Shown piece by piece: positions 6,533 through 13,679 of a stretch of DNA of 14,375 bases. Numbering within the stretch: position 1 is the first letter of the stretch; the number at the start of each line of letters is the position of its first letter. The stretch lies in contig JAJDUT010000033.1 of NCBI GenBank assembly GCA_022826515.1, positions 1 through 14,375 of the forward strand, in the 5' to 3' direction. This DNA comes from Candidatus Latescibacterota bacterium (GTDB lineage Bacteria; Latescibacterota; UBA2968; UBA8231). The notes beneath the pieces were generated by a model, which did no database searches, was not told the origin of the DNA, and was given only the letters and a program-made list of their open reading frames with translations. Both the position numbers and the translations under genes were made by a program.

Positions 6533-7126
6533 GCGCGCAACGATCTGCCCGGCCTCCTCGCCCAACTCGTCCACGCCGGCGGCAAGGGCGAGTTGGAATG
6601 CGAACTCATCAGCGCCGGCGGGGCCTCGCTCAGGATGCACTTGAACAAAGGCGAGGCACACGAGCACTTGCAGGCGTCCGGCTGGGATTACGTCGTGTTA
6701 CAGGAGCAAAGCACCCTGCCGGTCAAAAATCCCAAGCGCACCGGAGAAAACATCCGCGAGTTCGACGCCGTAATTAAAGCGGCACAGGCGCAGACGGTGC
6801 TCTATATGACCTGGGCGCGGAAAAATGCTCCCGAGACCCAAGCCGCTTTGAGCGAGACCTACACCGAAGTGGGGCGCGAAATCGGCGCGACCGTCGTGCC
6901 CGTGGGTCTAGCTTGGCGCGATTGCTTAGAGTCCCATCCCGACATCACCCTCCACGACAAAGACCAAAGCCATCCCAACCTTGCCGGGTCCTACCTAGCG
7001 GCTTGCGCGTTTTACGCGACGCTCTTTATCGGTCGGTCCAAGTCCATTCCCAACATCGACATTGACCTAGACGCCGAAACGATCAACGCCCTCCACCAAG
7101 CGGCGTTGGCAACGGCGCGCACCTAG
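6488..7126 (+). CDS. SGNH/GDSL-family hydrolase
   Basis: The 212-residue protein starts MANITRVLFIGNSFT, where Ser13 in GNSF is the expected block-I nucleophile. SAGGASL (~42-48) fits the Gly oxyanion block. VVLQEQST (69-76) is the usual block-III region. DQSHPNLAGSYLAACAFY (159-176) is block V, with Asp159 and His162 as the rest of the triad. It has no signal peptide, so it probably acts on soluble or lipid esters in the cytoplasm. The frame extends upstream to 6422, but the duplicated copy and the promoter-like hexamers place translation at 6488; the ribosome-binding site is weak. It lies 29 bp before hemJ and likely forms an operon with it. The substrate is unknown. Confidence 0.85.
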   Translation: MANITRVLFIGNSFTARNDLPGLLAQLVHAGGKGELECELISAGGASLRMHLNKGEAHEHLQASGWDYVVLQEQSTLPVKNPKRTGENIREFDAVIKAAQAQTVLYMTWARKNAPETQAALSETYTEVGREIGATVVPVGLAWRDCLESHPDITLHDKDQSHPNLAGSYLAACAFYATLFIGRSKSIPNIDIDLDAETINALHQAALATART

Positions 7127-7155
7127 CCCGTCTCCGCGTAGAGGAGTTCCTTCCT

Positions 7156-7608
7156 ATGAGTGCATTTGCAAGCGAGTACTACCTGTGGCTCAAAGCCATC
7201 CACGTCATCTTCGTCATCGCTTGGATGGTCGGCATGTTTTATCTGCCGCGCCTCTATGTCTATCACTGCCAAGTTACCCTTGGGTCCGAAGCCGACGAGA
7301 CGTTCAAGGTCATGGAGCGCAAGCTGCTGCGGATCATTATGAATCCGGCGATGATCGTTTCTTTTATTACCGGCATCCTGCTCATCCTCGCCACGGGTGC
7401 CGGCGCGCCCGGAACCGGCTATTGGATGCACATAAAATTGGTGCTAGTGCTCGTCATGGCGGCCCTCCACGGCATGCTCTCCTCCTACCGCAAGGCGTTT
7501 GAACGCGGCGAAAACCAAAAGAGCGAGCGGTTTTTTCGCATTCTCAACGAAGTGCCCACTGTCTTGGTGATCGCCATTGTAATTCTAGTTGTGGTCAAGC
7601 TCATCTGA
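7156..7608 (+). CDS. hemJ: Protoporphyrinogen IX oxidase HemJ
   Basis: The 150-residue protein has four predicted membrane helices (about 9-29, 62-80, 92-108 and 133-150). It carries the HemJ signature YLWLKAIHVIFVIAWMVGMF with His16. ERKLLRIIMNPAM and MHIKLVLVLVMAALHG (Lys94, His105) follow, matching the family's conserved His/Lys positions and its usual length of ~140-200 residues. HemJ oxidises protoporphyrinogen IX to protoporphyrin IX in the inner membrane, the penultimate step before ferrochelatase in heme synthesis. A GAGGAG site 9 nt upstream supports the start. It follows the SGNH gene closely, and no other heme genes are in the window. Confidence 0.9.
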   Translation: MSAFASEYYLWLKAIHVIFVIAWMVGMFYLPRLYVYHCQVTLGSEADETFKVMERKLLRIIMNPAMIVSFITGILLILATGAGAPGTGYWMHIKLVLVLVMAALHGMLSSYRKAFERGENQKSERFFRILNEVPTVLVIAIVILVVVKLI

Positions 7609-7629
7609 AGATGGAGGGAACCGGCGTGC

Positions 7630-7665
7630 TCCCTGCTTGATTCAGGGACGCAATTTCCTTATACC
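7630..7665 (+). promoter_or_regulatory. Promoter with overlapping inverted repeat upstream of the cyclase-family gene
   Basis: TTGATT (7637-7642), 17 nt, TATACC (7660-7665) forms a plausible sigma-70 promoter, with initiation expected near 7672 and a ~36-nt leader. The -35 element sits in the loop of a perfect inverted repeat tccctg / caggga (7630-7635 and 7643-7648). The repeat may be an operator, or the end of the upstream hemJ transcript, though no T-tract follows it. Confidence 0.4.
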
Positions 7666-7707
7666 ATCGCGGTGCATTTCCGCGACCCATTTACCAAGGA
7701 GAAACTC

Positions 7708-8685
7708 ATGAAATCGCTCACTTCGGCGATCCTCGTGCTCGCCTTGTCCCTGCCGTGCTTTTCCCAGACCCGCGAACAAGGGCCGTGGTGGCCCTCGCAG
7801 TGGGGAGCCGACGACCAAGCCGGCGCATCCAACCGCATTACCGCTGAAATCATTCTCAAGGCCGTCCAGCTAGTCAAGACCGGCAAGATGTACGAGTTAG
7901 GCCAGATATACGAGCGCGACATGCCGCTGTTTGGCGAGCGCACGTATGCGATGTTCATCCCCGGCTCGCCCACCGGCGGCCCCTTCGGTGAGAACAACAT
8001 GCTCATGTATTTCGACGAGTTCCTCTGCGCCGAGATCGGCCAAGTCGGCACCCAGTTCGACGGGCTAGCCCACATTGGCACGCGCCTGGAGATGGCCGAC
8101 GGCTCGATCCAAGACGTGTTCTACAATGGTTTTACCGCCGACGAGATGGCCACTCCTTATGGGGTGACCAAACTGGGCATCGAACACGTGCGTCCCTTCA
8201 TCACCCGCGGCGTGCTCATCGACATTGCCGGCTACAAGGGCGTCGAACACCTCGACCACAGCTACGAGGTCACCGTCGCCGATATCCGCGGTGCGCTCGC
8301 AAGGCAGGGGATCGCCGAAAGCAGTATTCAAGAGGGCGACGCCCTGCTCTTCAACTACGGCTGGTCCAAGCTGTGGAAGGACCCGGAAACCTACAACACC
8401 AACCCGCCCGGCATCGGCATGGAGGCAAGCGAGTGGATCATCTCCATGAAACCCTCGATGATCGGCTCGGACCAGTGGACCACTGAAGTCGTGCCCGGTC
8501 CCGACCCCAAATTGGTCTTCCCGGTCCACCAGGAACTCATCACCAAAAACGGCATCTTCAACTTGGAGAACATGGTCTTTGAAGAAGTGTTGGCCGACGA
8601 GGTGTACGAGTTCCTTTTTATATTCACGCCGACCCGCTTCAAAGGCGGCACGGGATCGCCGGGGCGGCCACTCGCCATCCGCTGA
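7708..8685 (+). CDS. Exported cyclase-family (kynurenine formamidase-like) metal-dependent hydrolase
   Basis: The 325-residue protein starts with a signal peptide (MKSLTSAILVLALSLPCFSQ). GPWWPSQWGADDQAGASNRI is the typical opening of the cyclase family (PF04199 type, related to kynurenine formamidase and isatin hydrolase). The family's metal motif, normally HxGTHxDxxxH, reads QVGTQFDGLAH (112-122). Asp118 and His122 are kept, but the first two His are Gln. I believe a group of secreted relatives share GTQ-type motifs, so this may be a subfamily trait and not damage. The frame runs open from 7672, but aaggag at 7696-7701 places the start at 7708. The substrate is unknown; an amide, ester or lactone hydrolysed outside the cytoplasm is plausible. 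The gene is flanked by its own promoter and a terminator, so it is likely monocistronic. Confidence 0.82.
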   Translation: MKSLTSAILVLALSLPCFSQTREQGPWWPSQWGADDQAGASNRITAEIILKAVQLVKTGKMYELGQIYERDMPLFGERTYAMFIPGSPTGGPFGENNMLMYFDEFLCAEIGQVGTQFDGLAHIGTRLEMADGSIQDVFYNGFTADEMATPYGVTKLGIEHVRPFITRGVLIDIAGYKGVEHLDHSYEVTVADIRGALARQGIAESSIQEGDALLFNYGWSKLWKDPETYNTNPPGIGMEASEWIISMKPSMIGSDQWTTEVVPGPDPKLVFPVHQELITKNGIFNLENMVFEEVLADEVYEFLFIFTPTRFKGGTGSPGRPLAIR

Positions 8686-8697
8686 ACTGGAATAGAG

Positions 8698-8727
8698 AAC
8701 CCCGCGTCGAAACGGCGCGGGGTTTTC
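8698..8727 (+). terminator. Intrinsic terminator after the cyclase-family gene
   Basis: aaccccgcg (8698-8706) pairs with cgcggggtt (8716-8724) around a 9-nt loop, and the run continues TTTT-C. It starts 12 nt after the cyclase stop codon and ends ~20 nt before the next start. Confidence 0.75.
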
Positions 8728-8745
8728 AACTGCCCAAGTCTCTCT

Positions 8746-9852
8746 ATGAAAGCATCCCAAGATCCCACTCCAGCCGGTCGCCCGCACGACCTCTTGCGCC
8801 CCGAAGTCCTAGCCGCCTTTGACCGCACCTTTTTTGAACGGGAAGGCTACTGGATCTGGGAGGGCATCCTGACCGACGCCGGACAACAGCGCTGGACGGC
8901 CAGCCTGCAAAAGCTGCAACAGATGAACGACGCCATTGTAGTAGGTACCGACTGGGCCGCCATTGACTACGCAAGCCGTGGGTTGCCCGAACCGACACCA
9001 GAGCAGACCACTCCTGAGTTCCTAGCCGCCTGTTGCGGCGGATCAGAGCAGATGCGCTTTATGTCGTCGGAACTCCGCGCCTATATGTACGAACACGGGC
9101 TTTTCGGAACGGGTCTCGCGTCGGTTGCTGCGGAATTCGAGTGGCAGGGGATGATGCCCGAATACTTCCCGCTCGCGTACGACGATTTTATCCTCGACGT
9201 CACCACCAGTCATCCGCAGATGATGGAACTCTTCGGTTCGCTCCTCGGCGAGCGCTTCCTGCTCGACCACTGCTTGATGCTCAATCGGCCGGCGGGATCG
9301 AGAGGGCGGCGCTGGCACGCGCATCCGTATCGCCAAGGCCAGTACGAGGTCGAAAGCGAAATCGGCGACGGCCACGCACTAACTACTCAATTCCTAGCGC
9401 AGCAATGCGTCCGCACCCTGTGCTATCCCGAAGGAATGGGGATTGGCGATGGGGGTGGTGAGTTGGCTGTTATCCCCGGTTCTCACCTCTATCGCATTCC
9501 CTATCGGTGGAATTCTACGCGGACCGAATACGACGACGAAATGCAGACCAACTGGATAGCAGGCAAAATCCACGCCTTTACCGGCGAACCATTGCGAATT
9601 GAGCGCTTGTCGCTGCCGCCGGGCAGCATGGTCTCCTTCGTCCACCACATGCCGCATCACGTCGGCCACCGCGACTTGGATGCGCCCACGCGCTGGGGAT
9701 TGCTGATGGCCTACCGGACGCCCGACCCCAAAGCTAGCCCGGCCAAGTGGAACGAAGGGACGCCCATCCACTGGGCCGAGCGCGTGGAGACGACAGGCCG
9801 ACTTACCCCTGCAATGCGCCGGATATTCGAGGGGGACTATTCTTTGGCTTAG
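8746..9852 (+). CDS. Large PhyH-like oxygenase-family protein with HAH at the metal site
   Basis: The 368-residue protein is longer than a typical PhyH enzyme (~250-300). It begins with an FFEREGYWIWEGIL segment (~29-42) of the family type. The core shows RRWHAHPYRQ (188-197), GGGELAVIPGSH (236-247), a His-rich HHMPHHVGH stretch (300-308) and TRWGLLMAYR (315-324). These match the order first-metal-motif, strand, distal His, 2-oxoglutarate Arg. The normal HxD is H191-A-H193, so the carboxylate ligand is absent or replaced by His. No convincing ribosome-binding site is seen before ATG 8746, and a terminator hairpin ends only ~20 nt upstream, so how it is expressed is unclear. The family call is by motif order; enzymatic activity is uncertain. 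Confidence 0.72.
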   Translation: MKASQDPTPAGRPHDLLRPEVLAAFDRTFFEREGYWIWEGILTDAGQQRWTASLQKLQQMNDAIVVGTDWAAIDYASRGLPEPTPEQTTPEFLAACCGGSEQMRFMSSELRAYMYEHGLFGTGLASVAAEFEWQGMMPEYFPLAYDDFILDVTTSHPQMMELFGSLLGERFLLDHCLMLNRPAGSRGRRWHAHPYRQGQYEVESEIGDGHALTTQFLAQQCVRTLCYPEGMGIGDGGGELAVIPGSHLYRIPYRWNSTRTEYDDEMQTNWIAGKIHAFTGEPLRIERLSLPPGSMVSFVHHMPHHVGHRDLDAPTRWGLLMAYRTPDPKASPAKWNEGTPIHWAERVETTGRLTPAMRRIFEGDYSLA

Positions 9853-9865
9853 AGGACGACCTCTA
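9850..9865. terminator. Hairpin overlapping the stop codon of the large PhyH-like gene
   Basis: tagagg-acga-cctcta is a perfect 6-bp stem with a 4-nt loop that begins in the stop codon. It lacks a T-tract, so it is at best a weak transcription end signal. Confidence 0.3.
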
Positions 9866-9982
9866 CCCTCAATGCTAAGAAACGGTCTGCTTCACCGCGC
9901 CTTTAGGCGAGACAAACCTCTGGCGGCCCTCGCCTATAAAGTTCTATACTATCGCTATATCGCATCCACGAGGAGATACGCC

Positions 9983-11936
9983 ATGACTCTGCTCCTTGCC
10001 CTCGCGCTGTTCGCTTCGCCGTTGCTGGCCGATTCCACCGGCGAGTGGCGCTCGTACGGCGCGACTGCGGCCAGCACCAAATACGCCCCGCTTGACCAAA
10101 TCGACGCCACCAATTTCGCCCAGCTAGAAATCGCTTGGACTTGGGCCTCGGCCGACCAGCCCATTCTCGACGCCCATCCAGAAATCTGGACCATGGTCTT
10201 TGAGGGCACGCCGCTCCAAGTCGGCGACAGACTCTACGTTAGCACCTCGCTCAACCTAGTCGTCTCCCTCGACGCTACGAGTGGTAAAACGATCTGGACC
10301 TACGACCCAGGCACCTGGAGATCGGGGACGCCAGCCAACGTCGGCCTAGTCCATCGCGGGGTCTCCTACTGGGAAGATGGCGACGACCGTCGCATTATCT
10401 TTGGCACCGGCGACGCCTATCTCATCGCTCTCAACGCCGATACCGGCCAACCCATCCAGAGCTTTGGCACCGGTGGTCGCGTGGATTTGACCAAGGGCTT
10501 GCGCCGACCAATCGAACGCGAACTCTACGCGGTCACCTCGCCGCCAGTCATCTGCGGCGACGTCGCCATCGTCGGTGCCGTGGTCCTCGACGCCTTTGCC
10601 GTTGGTCGTCCGCCGGACGAGACCATGCCCCCAGGCGATGTGCGCGGCTTCGACGTGCGCACCGGTGCCCAGAAGTGGGTCTTTGAAACCATCCCACAGG
10701 ACAGGTGCCTTTGGCAACGAGACCTGGGAAGACGGCTCGTGGAAAAACACCGGCAACACCAACGTCTGGACTCTAATGAGTGCCGATCCCGAATTGGGTT
10801 ATGTCTATTTGCCGGTCAGCACCCCGACTAACGACTATTACGGCGGGCACCGTCCCGGCGATAACCTCTTCGCCGAAAGCCTCGTCTGCCTAAATGCCGC
10901 TACGGGCGAGCGCGTCTGGCATTTTCAGATCACCCATCACGGGATGTGGGACTACGATCTGCCGGCTGCGCCCAACCTCGTCGATATCAACGTCGGAGGC
11001 CGAGAAATCAAGGCCGTGGCCCAAGTTACCAAGCAAGGCTTTTGCTTCGTCTTCGACCGCCGAACGGGCGAGCCAATCTGGCCTATCGAGGAAAAACCCG
11101 TACCGCAATCCGACATTCCCGGCGAAAAGTCCTCGCCCACCCAACCCATTCCCAGCAAGCCGGCTGCTTTCGAGCGCCAGGGCCTGACTGAGGACGACCT
11201 GATCGACTTTACGCCGACTCTGCACCAGATGGCCAAGACCATCGCCGACGACTACAGCTACGGCCCGCTCTACATAGCGCAGACCATGGAGAGCATGGAT
11301 AAGAAGGGGACGATCCTCGTTCCCGGCATTATCGGCGGAGCGAGTTGGGCCGGTGCTGCCGTCGATCCCCACCAAGGTATAATCTACATTCCTTCCTATA
11401 CGTTCCCAGCCGTGCTGACCCTGACCAAAGCCACCGACCCCAACGCTCCCTTCCGCTATACCGGCGGGGTAGAATTCGGTCCCGACGGGCCGCGCGGCCT
11501 GCCCTTGCTCAAACCGCCCTACGGTCGGATCACCGCCATTGACCTCAATACCGGCGAACACCGCTGGCAAGTCCCCGTGGGCGACGGGCCGCGCGATCAC
11601 CCCAGCCTTGCTCATCTCGACTTGCCGCCCTTGGGCTGGGCACAGCGCAACTTCCCCATCATCACCGAGAGTTTGCTCTTCGCCGCGACGCAGGCGCAGT
11701 GGGACGTGGTCAACAACTCGCCCCGAGGTAACGCCGTCGAGGTCAAAACCAATCCCAATGCGCCCTATCTCTGGGCCTTTGACCCAGACGACGGTGCGCT
11801 GAGGGGCAAAGTCGAGCTGCCGCGCAACGCCTCGGGCCAACCCATCACCTATATGGCTGGCGGCAAGCAATACATTGCCATCCCCACCGGCGGAGCCGAC
11901 CAGCCGGCCGAATTGGTGGCGCTGAGCCTGCCTTGA
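9983..11936 (+). pseudogene. PQQ-dependent (quinoprotein glucose dehydrogenase-type) dehydrogenase, frameshifted
   Basis: Joined across a frame change, the product is ~650 residues, normal for the family. It has a signal peptide (MTLLLALALFASPLLADS), then GEWRSYGATAASTKYAPL, the standard opening of PQQ beta-propeller dehydrogenases. The second part has FGNETWEDGSWKNTGNTNVW, DYYGGHRPGDNLFAES and THHGMWDYDLPA, hallmarks of the membrane/soluble quinoprotein glucose dehydrogenase group. The protein would oxidise a sugar or alcohol in the periplasm with PQQ. GAGGAGA ~6 nt before ATG 9983 fixes the start. The frame breaks between ATIPQD-type text and GAFGNETW. One extra base near 10703 (GAC-A-GGT) explains it, and it is not in a homopolymer. 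As given, the first frame runs to a stop near 10831. It is either a recent pseudogene or a sequence error. Confidence 0.85.
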
Positions 11937-12096
11937 TAACGGAAGGAGCGAGTTTGAATCCTAAGTTGTCCAGCACCAGAATACGACGTAGAGATACCGA
12001 GATGAAACCAGTATCGGCAATCTCAACACCGATGGTTTTCACTATAGTTTCAAACACGGAATTATGAGTTCAGGGCTTAATTTTTAAGGGATACGC

Positions 12097-12142
12097 AAAT
12101 AAGAGGGCCGCGAAGAGCGGTTAATTCGCGGCCCTCTTATTT
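12097..12142. terminator. Strong bidirectional terminator hairpin
   Basis: aaataagagggccgcgaa (12097-12114) pairs perfectly over 18 bp with 12125-12142 around a 10-nt loop. The GC-rich core is flanked by A/T stretches on both outer sides, as expected for termination on either strand. It insulates the PQQ dehydrogenase region from the restriction-modification genes. Confidence 0.75.
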
Positions 12143-12267
12143 ATAGAAATAAGTGCTATTGGAGGGTAGCACTATTGAAATATACGTCTAACTCAATCCT
12201 AAGTCCAGTCTAAAGAACAAGCTGCTGTTGGGTGATTCCCGACGACCTGATGGAAGTGCTTAGCATG

Positions 12268-12330
12268 GAAGATTCTCAGCCGGAGAGCTTCCGATTCCTA
12301 CACTGAACAAGGAGAATCTTGCCCTTGTTC
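12268..12330 (+). promoter_or_regulatory. Two stem-loops upstream of the methyltransferase gene
   Basis: The first pairs ggaag with cttcc and, inside, tctc with gaga around agccg (about 12268-12293). The second pairs gaacaagg (12305-12312) with ccttgttc (12323-12330), a perfect 8-bp stem with a 10-nt loop. If transcribed, they form a structured leader or short RNA. If the promoter is downstream of them, they may be operators or DNA-level elements. Confidence 0.35.
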
Positions 12331-12347
12331 TATCGGTTAGATAAATT
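12319..12347 (+). promoter_or_regulatory. Candidate promoter for the restriction-modification genes
   Basis: TTGCCC (12319-12324), 17 nt, TAAATT (12342-12347); each hexamer matches 4 of 6 consensus positions. Initiation would fall near 12354, just at the Shine-Dalgarno sequence of the short leader frame. This is a weak, sequence-only call. Confidence 0.3.
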
Positions 12348-12348
12348 T

Positions 12349-12361
12349 CCTCCTAAGGAGG
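12349..12361 (+). promoter_or_regulatory. Self-complementary Shine-Dalgarno hairpin
   Basis: cctcc (12349-12353) can pair with ggagg (12357-12361) around a TAA loop, so the strongest ribosome-binding site in the leader (aaggagg) is buried in its own complement. This could lower translation of the short frame and of the coupled methyltransferase. Confidence 0.35.
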
Positions 12362-12375
12362 TCAAGAGTCAGAAA

Positions 12376-12414
12376 ATGAGCCAAAAGCGACTAACAGTAG
12401 GCTTGGGGCCTTAG
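12376..12414 (+). CDS. Possible 12-residue leader peptide upstream of the methyltransferase
   Basis: ATG 12376 lies 14 nt after aaggagg, a longer gap than usual, and reads MSQKRLTVGLGP to TAG at 12412. The methyltransferase ATG begins 2 nt after that stop and has no good ribosome-binding site of its own. This suggests reinitiation from the mini-frame. It may equally be chance, as short frames are common. Confidence 0.3.
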   Translation: MSQKRLTVGLGP

Positions 12415-12416
12415 AT

Positions 12417-13673
12417 ATGTACACAGCATATACGAAGACTGAGCAAAAGGAGCTTTCTTTTTATGGGGAACAGCTTCTAAGAGGAAGGCATCGGGTACAT
12501 CCTTATCCTGCTATGTTGCACCCATTGCTGGTGGACTTTCTTATCGATACGTATGCAGAGAAGGAGGATGTGATTTTTGACCCATTTTGTGGTAGCGGAG
12601 TAACGCTGCTCCAATCTGGAATCAATGGACACGAATCAATTGGTTTTGACATAAATCCACTAGCCCTCTTGATTGCCAGAGCGAAAACTCAAATATATCG
12701 GGAAGAGAAGTTACTTCGGGAGTTTGAGAATCTGAAGAAAACGGTCTATCAAAACGCAAGTCCTCTCTTTAACGACGATGATAAAATAGACATCCCTGAA
12801 ATAAAAAACAGGGATTATTGGTATTCTAAAAGCGTGATAGACGACCTTGGAAGGATAAGATTTGTTTTAAAGAATAACTCTTACAAATGTAAAGATTTCT
12901 TTCTGGCAAACTTTGCTTTCATTTGTCGTGACCAATCTTTAACAAGAAAAGGAGAATTTAAAAGATACAGACTGAATAAAGAAAAAATAGCGAAAGCGAA
13001 AAATGAAGTGTTCACGAGATTTTTTTCGCATACTCAAGAAATGATAGAAGTGTTTCTGAATACGGATATACCAAGAAAAAAAAGCAGGCCAATATTCGCT
13101 AATTCAGAAAACAAAATTCCTGCAAAAATAAAATATGACCTGGTTATCACTTCACCACCTTACGGCGATAGTAGAACGACAGTCGCTTATGGACAATACT
13201 CAAGTTTTGGTTCTGAATGGATAAACAACTTAAATGGTCATGCGGGTAACAGCGGTTACAGTATCGATAGGGAGTGTTTGGGGAAAGAAAGCCAACTAAG
13301 TGGCGATCTAAACAACTATAAGCTCCTGACAGAGGTAGTTGAAAAAATAAAAAGTGTGGATCCTAAACGGGCTAATGAAGTAATGTTCTTCTTTAATGGA
13401 TATTATAAAGCTATAAGAAACATAATAGAAAATCTAAACAAGAAGGGAAGGGTTTGTTTTGTAGTTGGAAACAGAACGGTAAAAGGCTTTAAAATATCTA
13501 TGGATCAAATCACCGCGTCTTTTCTCGATAATATGGGATTAAGCTTTGAGGGAATATTTATCAGGGACATACTCAACAAAGTGATGCCCTCGAAAAACTC
13601 TCCTTCTAATAAAATTGGAGAGAAATCAAGAACCATGACCCATGAATATATAGTAGTTTTCAGTAAAGGATAA
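12417..13673 (+). CDS. Site-specific DNA methyltransferase, probably N4-cytosine type
   Basis: The 418-residue protein has the amino-methyltransferase motifs. HPYPAMLHPLLVDFLIDTY (28-46) is motif X-like. DPFCGSGVTLLQ (55-66) is the SAM-binding motif I, and GFDINPLA (77-84) is motif II. TSPPYGDS (245-252) is the catalytic motif IV; the TSPPY form is usual for N4-cytosine enzymes. RVCFVVGNR (345-353) and MTHEYIVVF close the fold. The long stretch between motifs I and IV probably holds target recognition. The first ATG after an upstream in-frame stop is used. The next gene, an MvaI/BcnI-type endonuclease, begins 6 bp after the stop, so this is the protective half of a type II restriction-modification pair. 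Codon use is AT-rich, unlike the upstream genes, suggesting transfer. The exact target base is inferred from motif IV. Confidence 0.88.
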   Translation: MYTAYTKTEQKELSFYGEQLLRGRHRVHPYPAMLHPLLVDFLIDTYAEKEDVIFDPFCGSGVTLLQSGINGHESIGFDINPLALLIARAKTQIYREEKLLREFENLKKTVYQNASPLFNDDDKIDIPEIKNRDYWYSKSVIDDLGRIRFVLKNNSYKCKDFFLANFAFICRDQSLTRKGEFKRYRLNKEKIAKAKNEVFTRFFSHTQEMIEVFLNTDIPRKKSRPIFANSENKIPAKIKYDLVITSPPYGDSRTTVAYGQYSSFGSEWINNLNGHAGNSGYSIDRECLGKESQLSGDLNNYKLLTEVVEKIKSVDPKRANEVMFFFNGYYKAIRNIIENLNKKGRVCFVVGNRTVKGFKISMDQITASFLDNMGLSFEGIFIRDILNKVMPSKNSPSNKIGEKSRTMTHEYIVVFSKG

Positions 13674-13679
13674 AGAGCA

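Larger units (their letters stand above)
11937..12416. other. Gene-poor spacer between the chromosomal block and the restriction-modification genes
   Basis: No convincing gene lies here. It contains a possible 37-codon frame (11954-12067) with a TTG start 5 nt after GGAAGGAG, with no recognisable product. It also holds the strong terminator at 12097-12142 and two stem-loops at about 12268-12293 and 12305-12330. The methyltransferase leader follows. Base composition shifts from GC-rich to AT-rich across this spacer. No tRNA, direct-repeat attachment site or transposon end was recognised. Confidence 0.6.

Noticed and set aside
10890..11870. 326-codon minus-strand frame opposite the PQQ dehydrogenase
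   Set aside because: Antisense shadow of a recognised beta-propeller gene; codon-biased GC-rich DNA commonly leaves such frames open.
12143..12416. tRNA or attachment site at the island boundary
   Set aside because: No cloverleaf, TTC-arm or flanking direct repeat could be recognised.
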